From the NCBI GenBank assembly GCA_965249215.1, contig CBDFLN010000002.1, forward strand, positions 434,001 through 498,000: a DNA stretch of 64,000 nucleotides, written 5' to 3'. A model generated the notes under the pieces. It saw only the letters and a list, made by a program, of their open reading frames with translations. It searched no databases and was not told the DNA's origin. Every line of letters starts with the position of its first letter. Position 1 is the stretch's first letter. Below are positions 50,564 through 59,956 of the stretch, piece after piece. The stretch comes from G963667675 sp965249215 (GTDB taxonomy: Bacteria > Chloroflexota > Dehalococcoidia > Lucifugimonadales > UBA3495). The position numbers were made by a program, and so were the translations under genes.

Positions 50564-52131
50564 CTAGCAGCCCGTCTGAGGATTAGCTGGCGTGACTTGG
50601 ATACAGGTGGAGGTCAGACGGCGACAATTATTGTTGCCGGGTGCAGCCACTGACGGACCAATAGCTTCGTACGCCTCAGTGTGCTGACCACCTCGACGAT
50701 ATTCCGGACACTTGTGGCAAGCCTGTTGGTCGGTGTTTCACGAGACTGGTCGGCCCCAAAGCGGAATAGTTTGAGCAGGTTGTGGCCGGTGCAGATCAGC
50801 GACCACTCGCCGCTGACCTTCTCCAGGCCCCGTAGCAGGAACTGGCGGAAGCCTCGGCCCTGCTTGATCTGGCCGAATACAGGCTCCACTGTCGCCATGC
50901 GCAAGGCGTAACGTTGCCGACCCCGTTTGGTCTGCAGCTTCCGGCGCATCCGATCCCTGGTGGGCATATGACTGGGTATGCGACCTCGGGGCGCGGGCGA
51001 CGGCACTCTGCCGTGGCGGGTCTGCTCCGGCGCGACGAACGGGTCCACGCACAGCCTGTAGAGACCTTCAACCGCCTGTGCCGAGTAGTAACCGGCGTCG
51101 GCGGACACCTCTTTGGGCACTGCGCCGACGTTGTCTATGGCCTCCTCCACCATCGCCACCGCCTGCTGCTTGTCCGAAGTCTGGTTGGTGGCGTGAGCCG
51201 CCACGATCACCTGGTAGGCACTGTCCACCACCGCTTGACAGTTGTAAGCCTGCAGGAAGTCCCGTCCGCCCGGCGCCGGCATGATGTGCGACTCAGGATC
51301 GGTGAAGTTGCGCTGGGCTTTGTCGTCGGGAACCCCCGAATGACCCTTGCCCGCGGCCTCAGCCTGCTCCGCAGCCACCTGAGCTTCGGCCTCTAACGCC
51401 GCCATCGCCTCCCGTATCTTCTCCAACCGCCCCTCCCGAAAAGCCAACTCCTCCGGCAGTTCATCCCCGCGCTTGCTCTGTCCGTACCATCGGTCCTCTT
51501 CGTCATCAACCTCCTGGGCACGCCGCAGCAACTCCTCAACCTCCCCCGCCAACTGCGCCTCCTTCTCTTTCATCCGACCATAGCTCATCGCCTTGTGCCT
51601 CGATGCGTTGGCCCTCACTTTGGTGCCGTCCAACGCCACGTGACCCAGCTTCACCAGCCCCGCCCGCCGGCACAACGCCAATACTTGCAAGAACAGCCCC
51701 GACAGCGCATCCAGATTGTCCTTGCGGAAGTCCGAGATGGTCCGGAAATCCGGCGTGTTGTTCGCCGCCAGTACACGGAAGGCTATGTCCTCGTGGAGTC
51801 GCTGGGCGATTCGTCGGGAAGATGCCACCCCGACGCAGTAACCGTAAAGCAACACCTTGACCATCATCCGCGGATGATACGGTGGGCCACCTCTACTCTC
51901 CCCCTCGTAGCGGGCAGTGATCTCCGATAGCTCCAACTCGTCCACGACGTCGGAGACGAAGTAAGCCAGATGGTCATCTGGCAACCACTCCCGCATTGCC
52001 GCTGGCAAAAGCAACTGCTGGTCTGGATCATAGGGACGGTAGGTCTTGCTCATCGCCGCCTCCCCACTACTCAACTGCGCCTATTCTACCCCAAACCACT
52101 CGCCTGCCGTGTTTCTCGGACAGGCTGCTAG
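50564..52131 (-). mobile_element. IS1182-family insertion sequence, copy 2
   Basis: A 1,568-bp element with the same ends as copy 1, TAGCAGCCCGTCTGAGGA and its imperfect partner, again bounded by CTAG on both sides. It is 18 bp longer than copy 1, all from an in-frame difference in the transposase. It lies between the start of the oxaloacetate decarboxylase-like gene and the start of the DUF429 gene. Confidence 0.92.
50614..52053 (-). CDS. IS1182-family transposase, copy 2
   Basis: 479 residues from the ATG at 52053 (GGGAGG 5 bp upstream). The motifs are as in copy 1 (VALDGTKVRANASRHK, VSADAGYYS, VEPVFGQIKQGRGFRQF). It has the six extra residues EQAEAA in the coiled-coil part, where copy 1 reads QVAAGKGH directly. 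Apparently intact. Confidence 0.93.
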   Translation of the reverse strand: MSKTYRPYDPDQQLLLPAAMREWLPDDHLAYFVSDVVDELELSEITARYEGESRGGPPYHPRMMVKVLLYGYCVGVASSRRIAQRLHEDIAFRVLAANNTPDFRTISDFRKDNLDALSGLFLQVLALCRRAGLVKLGHVALDGTKVRANASRHKAMSYGRMKEKEAQLAGEVEELLRRAQEVDDEEDRWYGQSKRGDELPEELAFREGRLEKIREAMAALEAEAQVAAEQAEAAGKGHSGVPDDKAQRNFTDPESHIMPAPGGRDFLQAYNCQAVVDSAYQVIVAAHATNQTSDKQQAVAMVEEAIDNVGAVPKEVSADAGYYSAQAVEGLYRLCVDPFVAPEQTRHGRVPSPAPRGRIPSHMPTRDRMRRKLQTKRGRQRYALRMATVEPVFGQIKQGRGFRQFLLRGLEKVSGEWSLICTGHNLLKLFRFGADQSRETPTNRLATSVRNIVEVVSTLRRTKLLVRQWLHPATIIVAV

Positions 52132-52191
52132 GCGGCATTCATGCTAAGATGCCCATGACTGCCGGCCAATTCTAGCACGACCGGAGGCGCG

Positions 52192-53103
52192 ATGGCAGAC
52201 ACACAGGTTTTGGGCGTGGATTTTAGCGGGGCCAAAGACGACAAGAACACTTGGATAACGGAGGGTTTGCTGACCGGCAATACCCTTCGCATCCAGTGCA
52301 GCCGCTCAATCAAGAGAAATGAGCTAACGGGCTTCCTGAAAACCCTTGGCGGCAACGTCGTCGCGGGTCTGGACTTCCCCTTTGGCGTGCCGTTGGATTT
52401 CGCCAGCGTCTTGGCGCCTGGGGCTAGCACAATGCCCGAGGTTTGGGCTGCCGTAGGCAACACGTGCTTAGACGATTTCATCGACAAGCGCAACCGCTTT
52501 GTAGGCGACAACAGGCAAAGGGAACTGCTAAGGGCGGGAGACATTCACTTTCCCGGTTGCTATTCGTGCCTGCACGACGTCAACCCCAACATGGTGCCCA
52601 TGACCTATTACGGGATGAAGATGCTCAACCGACTCCGGGAATCGTATGGGGAGGTACCCCCGTTGCCTAGAGAAGACCGCGATGGGCCGGTGCTGCTGGA
52701 AACCATGCCCGGGGCCATTCTGTGGTCGCTGAAGTTGCCTGCGAAAAACAGCGGCAAGAGCTATAAGACGGCCAAGGACGCTCTGGAACGTCGCGAGGAA
52801 ATCTTGAATGGTTTGAGGCATCAGTCTGGCATTTCACTGAGCTATTTCCACGGCAAAATCACTGAGACGTGCCTTGATAACCACGACTGCCTCGACTCAC
52901 TGGTGGCAGCCGTCGGAGCCGCGATGTGGGTGCAATCCAAACGCGGTTTTAGGGAGCCCGATTGCGGCCGAACCGTAGCGAATGCCGCGCACGGCTCAAA
53001 ACGATTAGACCGGGCCTCTCCCACAGTGGGGGACATGACCGAACTCGACGCCGCCAGGCTCGAGGGCTGGTTATACGCTCCAACCTCGCCGGTCTCACGG
53101 TAA
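52192..53103 (+). CDS. DUF429 domain protein (predicted RNase H-like fold)
   Basis: A 303-residue protein of the DUF429 type. Seen: VLGVDFSGAKDDKNTW at the N-terminus (a DxSGA strand-turn with the first acid), VAGLDFPFGVP with the second, LLETMPGAILWSLK and CLDNHDCLDSLVAAVGAAMW, where DxxDSLxAA carries the last acids, as in RNase H-like enzymes. GGAGG lies 5 bp before the ATG. No biochemical function is established for the family. IS1182 copy 2 ends 60 bp upstream. Confidence 0.82.
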   Translation: MADTQVLGVDFSGAKDDKNTWITEGLLTGNTLRIQCSRSIKRNELTGFLKTLGGNVVAGLDFPFGVPLDFASVLAPGASTMPEVWAAVGNTCLDDFIDKRNRFVGDNRQRELLRAGDIHFPGCYSCLHDVNPNMVPMTYYGMKMLNRLRESYGEVPPLPREDRDGPVLLETMPGAILWSLKLPAKNSGKSYKTAKDALERREEILNGLRHQSGISLSYFHGKITETCLDNHDCLDSLVAAVGAAMWVQSKRGFREPDCGRTVANAAHGSKRLDRASPTVGDMTELDAARLEGWLYAPTSPVSR

Positions 53104-53325
53104 CCTCTCCAATCCCCCTCGCTCCAGAACCCCTCCCCCCGTTCGCCCTGAGGCTCTCGAAGGGCGGTCCTTTTGCGGCCCAACGCCGTTGCCTGGCTGC
53201 AGACCCCTTCGCCCCCCTACCAGGTCATTCCCGCGCAGGCGGGAATCTCGCGTCAGTTTCCGTACGGGATGCCCCTGCCCGTCCCAGCCGCTGCCCGGTT
53301 GCCTTGTCCCGGCTCAACATTTAAG
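53104..53325. other. Intergenic region with dispersed repeats
   Basis: About 220 bp: an interrupted palindrome GCCCTGAGGCTCTCGAAGGGC near 53145-53165, and the REP-like hairpin at 53227-53246. No gene is seen. Confidence 0.5.
53227..53246. repeat. REP-like palindrome (ATTCCCGC-GCAG-GCGGGAAT)
   Basis: An 8-bp perfect stem with the same CCCGC/GCGGG core as the palindrome at 6534-6553, preceded by GGTC and followed by CTCG. It is of the common GTCATTCCCGCG type seen in many bacterial intergenic regions. Confidence 0.55.
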
Positions 53326-55044
53326 CCCGAATCCACCGAAGGAGGGCGTCGGGTTAGCGTCCTGAAGCGGCAAGAAGGTGCTCCTGTGCTTCTGGGATAA
53401 TGGTTTTGTAGCAAAAAACCGACCCCGGAAAAGGAGCACCCAATAGATGCTGCCACGCAACCACCCCGACCGGATCCAAATCACCTTCGACGACCGCCGC
53501 TTGGTGGCCAATGCCGGGCTGCTCCTTCCGGCCACCCTGGCGCGGCACCTCGGCCTGCCCGAACTCGTCCGGCAGCGCCTCGACCTGGGCGATGCCCCGG
53601 GGCGGGCGAACACGAGCGACAAGATGATGACGCTGGTGGCGTCTGCGCTGGCTGGGGGCGACTGCATTGACGACGCCGATGTGTTGCGCACCGGGGGGAC
53701 GGCCTGCACCCTGGGCGGCACGGTCAAGGCGCCATCCACCCTGGGCACCTTCCTGCGCAGCTTCCGGTGGGGCCACGTCCGTCAACTCGACCGGGTGAGC
53801 CGCGAGTTGCTGGCCCGGGCTTGGCAGGCCGGGGCGGGACCCGGCGACGGGCCCCTGACCATTGACCTGGACTCCACCATCTGCGAGACCTACGGACTGG
53901 CCAAGGAGGGCGCACGCCACCACGGCTATACCGGCAAGCGGGGCTATCACCCGCTGTTGGCCGTCGCCGCCGGCACCGGCGACGTGCTGATGTCCCGGCT
54001 GCGCGAGGGCCGCGCCAACACCGCCCGGGGCGCCGCCCACTTTCTGCGGGAGACGGTGGGGCGGGTACGCTACGCCGGGGCCAACGGACGACTCACGCTA
54101 CGGGCCGACAGCGGGTTCTACACTCATGGCGTGGTATCCGTCTGCCGCAAGATGGATGTCCGCTTCTCCATCACCATCCGCCAGCACAAGAGCCTGCGCA
54201 ATCTCATCGAGACGATACCCGAGGATGCCTGGACTCCCATTCCCTACTGGATGGACGGCGCCGCCGATGTGGCCGAGACCACCTGCACTCCCTTCCAGAG
54301 TGAACCTGACGCCGCGCCGGTGCGGCTCATCGTCCGGCGTGTGAAGCCCACGCCCGGTTCCCAGTTGGCCCTCTTCGCCAAATACAGCTATCACGGCTTC
54401 ATCACCGACCGGGACGGGGAGTTGCTCGAACTGGAGGCTGACCATCGCCGCCACGCCGAGATCGAGAATGCCATACGCGACCTCAAGTACGGCGTCGGGC
54501 TCAACCATCTCCCCTCGGGCCGCTTCGCCGCCAACGGCGCCTGGCTGGCCGTCCAGACGATGGCCCACAACCTGGCCCGCTGGACCGCGCGGATCGGTCT
54601 GGGAGAGCGGATAGCCACCACCAAGACCCTCCGGCGGCGGTTCTTCTCCCTGGCCGGACGGCTCACCCGCTCGGCACGCCGGTTGACCCTGCATCTTCCG
54701 GATCGCTGGCCTTGGGCTGAGAAGTTCAGCCGCGCCTTGGCCCGGCTGCGAGCCATTCCACTCCCGGCCTGACGGCACCGTCGGCGACCGACCCACCCAC
54801 CGGACAACCGAAGATCCCCGCAGACTCGCGCCAGCCCGGTCCGAGAGAGTTCCCTGCTGCGTATTCTCTCGCCATCCCGCGCATCGCAGCTCCTGCAGAC
54901 GCCCATAGGGGCCCCTGTGCGGCGATGAAGACCGTCCGCCGACCTCCCTACCCCAAATGGAACCCAGGCTATTTCCCCTGTAGCTCCCTCATCCCCCTTC
55001 CGCTTTCCTCACGCCGTCCATCGGTGTCCTTCGGTGGATTCGGG
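53326..55044 (+). mobile_element. IS1380-family insertion sequence, copy C
   Basis: A 1,719-bp element, same ends as copies A and B. TTAA flanks it on both sides (one G intervenes at the left), a 4-bp target duplication. It lies between the DUF429 gene and a decayed lipoprotein gene. Confidence 0.95.
53447..54772 (+). CDS. IS1380-family transposase, copy C
   Basis: 441 residues, identical to copies A and B, with intact DDE residues and the same leader with the masked ribosome site. See copy A for motifs. Confidence 0.95.
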   Translation: MLPRNHPDRIQITFDDRRLVANAGLLLPATLARHLGLPELVRQRLDLGDAPGRANTSDKMMTLVASALAGGDCIDDADVLRTGGTACTLGGTVKAPSTLGTFLRSFRWGHVRQLDRVSRELLARAWQAGAGPGDGPLTIDLDSTICETYGLAKEGARHHGYTGKRGYHPLLAVAAGTGDVLMSRLREGRANTARGAAHFLRETVGRVRYAGANGRLTLRADSGFYTHGVVSVCRKMDVRFSITIRQHKSLRNLIETIPEDAWTPIPYWMDGAADVAETTCTPFQSEPDAAPVRLIVRRVKPTPGSQLALFAKYSYHGFITDRDGELLELEADHRRHAEIENAIRDLKYGVGLNHLPSGRFAANGAWLAVQTMAHNLARWTARIGLGERIATTKTLRRRFFSLAGRLTRSARRLTLHLPDRWPWAEKFSRALARLRAIPLPA

Positions 55045-55198
55045 TTAATGCCCAAGCCGCCATATTTCCTACGCAGCGCACTTAGCGTCCACGGTTGGCC
55101 TATGCCGTTGCCCCGGCTTGCAATGCGACCTTGCAGCTACTAAACTTCGCGCGCGGGCAAGGCGCCCTGGTGGACAAATCATGTTGGAGGACGAGAAG

Positions 55199-56272
55199 AT
55201 GTTCCTACCTGTAGCCAGGATTCGTTCCATAGGGCAGGTTGCTCTTGTGGCGGGCTTGTTGGACTATTGATGTTCGCCGCCGCGTCCGGCGGGTCCGACC
55301 CGGCGGCCACGCCTGAACCTACGTCAGCCCCCCCCGCAACGTCGGCTCCCACTCCTGAACCTACCCCGGAATCGACTGCCCCACCCGAAGCGCCGGCATC
55401 ACTCAGGGACTTTACGGTTACCACTGCTACCACCGGCAAGGACTTGATGGACCTCCTCACCGACGACGAGACCTCTTGTATTGAGGGTGCCTTCGGCAGC
55501 GGGGTGTTCCAAATATTGCCGACTACTCTGCTCTTGTCGGCTGGATCCGACCCCTCCGCCGCTGCGCCTTTGTTCCAGTGCCGTACCCCCGCAAACGTCG
55601 TGCTCGTGGGTATCGCGTTTCTCGATGCCCAGGCAGGCGGATGGGATGACGAATCTCGCGCCTGCATTACTGAAATCGGCTTGGGTCACCCGGAGGCGGT
55701 TTTCGTCAGGCTGGGACTTCAATTGGGGCCGGAGCCCATCGAACCCGCTGAGACTCTTGCCCATAACGTGCAGATTTATGAGTGCTTGACCGACGATGAG
55801 AAGAAAGCATTCACGGTGAGTCTATGGACTGGCCTCGACAGGAACGCCACCGCCACCGGGAATGACATCCTCGCCCTTCTTTCCGAATCCGAAGCGGCCT
55901 GCGTCCGGGAGAGCCTCTCCGCGGAAGACTTCGAGATCATGGTAGCCGCTCAGCCTCTGCAAGCAGTGTCCACCGGCGCCACCGCGGCCAACTGCATCGA
56001 CCCTGAGACCAACTTCAAGATATTCGCCAACGGTATACAATGGTCCATCGGTGGTGTGACCGACGAGTCCCTGAGTTGCCTCGAAAACTTTGCACGGACT
56101 AACCCGGCCTTCGTGGCGCTGCTCTCATCCGGCCTGCAGCGGGATAGAGGCAATGCCTACGGCCGAATTCCTGGGAATCATCGCAGTTGGCAACCTGCAG
56201 TACGCCTGCATGACTGCGGATGAGTCGCTGCGGGTCCAGCAAGCCGCCACTGCCGCTATGCAGGCGCAGTAG
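55199..56272 (+). pseudogene. Decayed lipoprotein gene of unknown function
   Basis: Three lesions are visible. A signal-peptide start at 55199 (MFLPVARIRSIGQVALVAGL, GGAGG upstream) runs into TGA at 55268. The mature part continues in another frame from 55267 with FAAASGGSDPAATPEPTSAP, where a lipobox Cys would be expected but Ser is read. Near 56140 the frame shifts again: the original end reads MPTAEFLGIIAVGNLQYACM and stops at 56272. Between these lie a Pro/Thr-rich linker and two repeat-like units sharing LTDDETSCIEGAFG and LSESEAACVRESLS. The unit pattern suggests a surface or periplasmic protein. Sequencing errors could mimic part of this. Confidence 0.65.
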
Positions 56273-56408
56273 GGCCCGGCATCGCGACTATTTGGCGTCC
56301 ACAAACCCACTGGACCGGGTTCTCAGTCCGGTGGGCTTTCCGGTACCCTTACCGTTCACGGCGCAGGGATTGGACGGCGTATCTTGAGCAACGCTCGATG
56401 AGGAGCCA

Positions 56409-57833
56409 ATGGCCAATCACGACATTGACCTGATGGCCCACTTGCTGCGCCGGGCCGGGTTTGGGTCCGACCGAGACGAACTAGAGGCCAGGGTGGCTCA
56501 GGGCTACGACGCCACCCTGGACGAGTTGCTCGACCCCGTCGGCCAGCCCGGCGTTGATGAAGACCTGCTGTTCCGGCTGCACCCAGCCCTCTATATTCCC
56601 AACTCCATCGAGTCCAGCGTCCACGACTGGGTCTATCGCATGATCAACAATCCCCGCCAGCTCCAGGAGAAGATGTCCCTGTTCTGGCACACCATCTTCT
56701 GCGCGGGCCACAGCAAGATAGACGACGGCTTGGAGATGGACGTAATGATTGCCATGTTCCGGGAGCACGGCATGGGGAACTTCCGGGACTTGCTCCACCG
56801 GCTGTGCACCAACCCCGGCATGCTCTACTACCTGGACAACACCGAAAGCCACAAGGTCGCCCTCAACGAGAACTACGGCCGGGAGTTGCTGGAGTTGTTC
56901 TCCATGGGCGTGGGCATGGACGGGGAGATGAACTACACGGAGGATGACGTCAAGGCCTGCGCCAGGGCCTTCACCGGATGGAACGTCGCTCCCGCTCACC
57001 CCGTGTTTCCCCATGGCCGCAGCCGGTGGGAGTTCCGGTTCGACCCGGCGGACCACGACGACAGCGAGAAGACCTTTCTGGGGGAGACGGGCCGGTGGAA
57101 CGGGGACGATATCCTGGACATCATCTGCCGGCAGCCGGCCACGGCCCGGTTCATCGCCAGGCATATATGCAACTTCTTCCTGGCCGACGAACCGCCGGTG
57201 CCCTCATGGCGGTTGACGCCGCCGCTGGACGTGGAACTGGTGCAGAAGTTGGAGAGGGCCTACTTCGAGTCCGGGTACGATATCACCGCCATGCTGCGGG
57301 CGCTGTTCACCTCAGACGCATTCAAGTCTGAGTCGGTTATGTACTCCAAGGTCAAGAGCCCCGCCGAGATGGTGGTGGGCGCGCTGAGGCTGGTGGGAGA
57401 GCACCGGGAGATAAAGCCCGGCCTGTTCGAGATATCGAAAGAACCAAGGTACATGGGCATGGACCTGATGAACCCGCCCACAGTGGAAGGGTGGCATACG
57501 GGGCGGGAGTGGATAGACAGCGGGACGCTGGCGGAGCGCATAAACTTTGCTTCTGACCTGCTGGGCAACACCGAGTTGCCGGGAGTGCGGGCATTGGTCG
57601 ACCGGCTGAAGGCCTTGGGCCCGTCGCTGTCTCCGGAAGCCTTGGTGGACGGGTGCCTCGAAATCGTCGGGCCGCTGCCGGTGCACGACGAGACCCGGGA
57701 GGAACTGGCGTCCCACGCCCGCAGGGGAGGGGAGGCGCGGCACGGCCCCTTTTCCGAAGACGCCGAATTCACCCGCCGGGCCGGCGAGATGTTCCAGATG
57801 ATAGCCTCTACCGCCGAATACCAGTTTGGATAG
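56409..57833 (+). CDS. DUF1800 domain protein
   Basis: A 474-residue protein of the DUF1800 family, a usual length. Seen: IDLMAHLLRRAGFGSDRDEL at the start, MSLFWHTIFCAGHSK, ALNENYGRELLELFSMGVG and YTEDDVKACARAFTGWN, FLGETGRWNGDDILDIICRQ and FIARHICNFFLADE, all family blocks. The function is unknown; relatives are often found beside DUF1501 proteins and export systems. Here there is no signal peptide, and an NHL propeller gene follows at 6 bp, so the pair is an operon. Confidence 0.9.
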   Translation: MANHDIDLMAHLLRRAGFGSDRDELEARVAQGYDATLDELLDPVGQPGVDEDLLFRLHPALYIPNSIESSVHDWVYRMINNPRQLQEKMSLFWHTIFCAGHSKIDDGLEMDVMIAMFREHGMGNFRDLLHRLCTNPGMLYYLDNTESHKVALNENYGRELLELFSMGVGMDGEMNYTEDDVKACARAFTGWNVAPAHPVFPHGRSRWEFRFDPADHDDSEKTFLGETGRWNGDDILDIICRQPATARFIARHICNFFLADEPPVPSWRLTPPLDVELVQKLERAYFESGYDITAMLRALFTSDAFKSESVMYSKVKSPAEMVVGALRLVGEHREIKPGLFEISKEPRYMGMDLMNPPTVEGWHTGREWIDSGTLAERINFASDLLGNTELPGVRALVDRLKALGPSLSPEALVDGCLEIVGPLPVHDETREELASHARRGGEARHGPFSEDAEFTRRAGEMFQMIASTAEYQFG

Positions 57834-57839
57834 CCGGAG

Positions 57840-58844
57840 ATGAGCACTCATTTTTTTGGCCTCAACCAGCGGGCCTACCAATATAGCCATTCGATAGGGC
57901 GGCAGGAATTCGGCGGCACCGGCTTCCGCAATCCAGTGGACGTGGCTGTCGGGAAGGACGACGTAGCCTACGTCATCAACCGCCCCCACGAGTCCCGGCC
58001 CGACGCCGTCCGCGTCACCATTATGACCCTGGACGAAGAGTATATCTCCCAGTTCTCATCTTATGGCGAGGCGGAAGGACAACTGATCTGGCCCTCGGGC
58101 ATTGCCCTTGATACCCAGGGTAATGTTTTCGTTGCCGACCAGTGGCTGAACAGGATAAGTATTTTCGGCAGGGACGGAGAGTTTCTGGATAGCTGGGGCC
58201 AGACGGGCAGCGGAGACGGCGAACTGGACCGCCCGGCGGGTATCGTCATCAGGGACGACGGGACCCTGTTTCTAACCGACAGCCGCAACCACCGGGTTCA
58301 GGCCTTCTCGTTGGACGGCCGATTCAAGGGCAAGTTCGGCAGTTTCGGCGACGGTCCGGGCCAGCTGCACCTGCCCTGGGGCATCGCACTGGACAAGGAC
58401 GGCCAGGTGTTCGTGGCCGACTGGGGCAACGACCGAATCCAGCAGTTCGCTGCCGGCGGCGAATGGCAGGCCAGCTTCGGCCAGTCCGGCAGCGGCACCG
58501 GACAGTTCCACCGCCCCTCGGCGGTCTGCGTGGACGATGATGGGGACGTGTGCGTTGCCGACTGCGGCAACAACAGGGTACAGGCGCTGACTTCCGACGG
58601 CCGTTTCGTCACCGCGTTGGCGGGCGACCACAAGCTGTCCCGGTTGGGTAAGGAGAAGCTCATGTCCAATCCGGACATGGTCCGGCAGCGGGCTTTGGCC
58701 TTCGCCAACGACCCCGACTACGAGCGCCACTTCAGCTATCCCTGCTCCGTTAAGCTCGACCCGCTGGGCCGGCTCTGCGTCGTGGACAGCAAGAAGGGGC
58801 GGATCCAGATTTACAACAAGACCAACGAACCCACGGTCGCCTAG
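57840..58844 (+). CDS. NHL-repeat beta-propeller protein
   Basis: A 334-residue propeller. Seen: blades GIALDTQGNVFVADQWLNRI, GIVIRDDGTLFLTDSRNHRV, GIALDKDGQVFVADWGNDRI, AVCVDDDGDVCVADCGNNRV and a last one ending GRIQIYNK. It starts 6 bp after the DUF1800 stop, with GGAGATG at its start, so translation is coupled. There is no signal peptide. The scrap at 34898-34978 matches its last blade. Likely a binding scaffold or lyase-like enzyme; no specific function is claimed. Confidence 0.9.
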   Translation: MSTHFFGLNQRAYQYSHSIGRQEFGGTGFRNPVDVAVGKDDVAYVINRPHESRPDAVRVTIMTLDEEYISQFSSYGEAEGQLIWPSGIALDTQGNVFVADQWLNRISIFGRDGEFLDSWGQTGSGDGELDRPAGIVIRDDGTLFLTDSRNHRVQAFSLDGRFKGKFGSFGDGPGQLHLPWGIALDKDGQVFVADWGNDRIQQFAAGGEWQASFGQSGSGTGQFHRPSAVCVDDDGDVCVADCGNNRVQALTSDGRFVTALAGDHKLSRLGKEKLMSNPDMVRQRALAFANDPDYERHFSYPCSVKLDPLGRLCVVDSKKGRIQIYNKTNEPTVA

Positions 58845-58983
58845 CAGTCCGGCGTCTTTGAATTGATGTTAAATTCTCCCTTCGCTCGGAGCTTGTCGGA
58901 ATTTCGTGCGGTAAGGTTGGGCAAGCTCATCGCAAACGGATTAGCGGTTTACCAGCCAATATAGTTGTGTTGGACAGTTAGGT

Positions 58984-59898
58984 TTGTCCTGGGTCTGGAT
59001 TGCAATAGCCGGAGCCGCGGTTTACGGCCTGGTCAACATTTTCGACAAGACCGTAATCTACCGCTACGCGACCTCTCCCCGCACGCTGCCTCTGATGGTG
59101 GGCCTGGGGCAGACCGTGGTTGGAGGAGTGCTCCTTGCAATTGTGCGAGTGCCGGATGACGCGGCCTTGGCCCTGTTGCTTGGCGCCCTCGCCTCGGGAG
59201 CTATCTTTGGCTTAGGCGTCCAGTTCTACATGTACGTCCTCTTCCGCGAGGAAGTCTCCCGAGCCGTCCCGATCATACAGAGCGCTCCCATCTTCACGGC
59301 TATCTTCGCATTCTTCTTCCTGGGCGAGGATCTTGGCCCCGTTGAATGGCTGGGCACCGTCGCCGTAGTAGTCGGAGCCGTCGCCCTATCGGTGCGGACC
59401 GGGTCAGACTACCCAGGTTCCATCCTTCGCCCGTCATTCCTGGTCCTCATGGCCGCTAGCGCCCTCCAGGGCAGCTCTTACATTTTTGCCAAGGTCGCCG
59501 TCGACGAGCTTCCCGTCCTTCCCACCCATGCCCTCCGGTCCCTCTCCCTGGCCGCGGTAATGCTCTTGTTCAATCTTCGCCCGGCCCCCTGGCGCGACGT
59601 TGTCGGTTTCGTCCGAGACCGCAGCCCTGCCCTGCGGTTCGTCGCATTCAATGAACTGGTCGTCGCAACCGCCAGCCTGCTGTTGCTGCTATGGGCGCTA
59701 TCGTTGGGACCGGCCGCCCTTGTCACCGCTTTGAGCGGGACCAGGGCCTTCTTCCTGGTGGTTTACAGTACCGCCCTTGCCCTCGTCTGGAAGGGCGCCC
59801 TCGGCGAGGTCACCACCAGGGGCGCCATCGCGGCCAAGGTAGCGTCTACGACACTCATTGTGGGCGGCGCGGCCGCCATCGCTCTGAACAGCGGCTGA
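58984..59898 (+). CDS. DMT-superfamily (EamA) transporter
   Basis: A 304-residue membrane carrier of two EamA repeats and about ten helices. Seen: IAGAAVYGLVNIFDKTVIYR at the N-terminus, SAPIFTAIFAFFFLGEDLGP at the end of repeat 1 (the conserved helix-4/5 turn with the LGE motif), and in repeat 2 GPAALVTALSGTRAFFLVVY then LALVWKGALGE. The start is TTG at 58984; no ATG is nearby and the start call is not certain. Such carriers export amino acids or other metabolites. The direction and substrate are unknown. Confidence 0.85.
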   Translation: MSWVWIAIAGAAVYGLVNIFDKTVIYRYATSPRTLPLMVGLGQTVVGGVLLAIVRVPDDAALALLLGALASGAIFGLGVQFYMYVLFREEVSRAVPIIQSAPIFTAIFAFFFLGEDLGPVEWLGTVAVVVGAVALSVRTGSDYPGSILRPSFLVLMAASALQGSSYIFAKVAVDELPVLPTHALRSLSLAAVMLLFNLRPAPWRDVVGFVRDRSPALRFVAFNELVVATASLLLLLWALSLGPAALVTALSGTRAFFLVVYSTALALVWKGALGEVTTRGAIAAKVASTTLIVGGAAAIALNSG

Positions 59899-59956
59899 CG
59901 TAGCGCCCGTTCGCGGGATTTGCGCCTTCCTGGCCCGATGTCAGGTTTGCCAAGGA

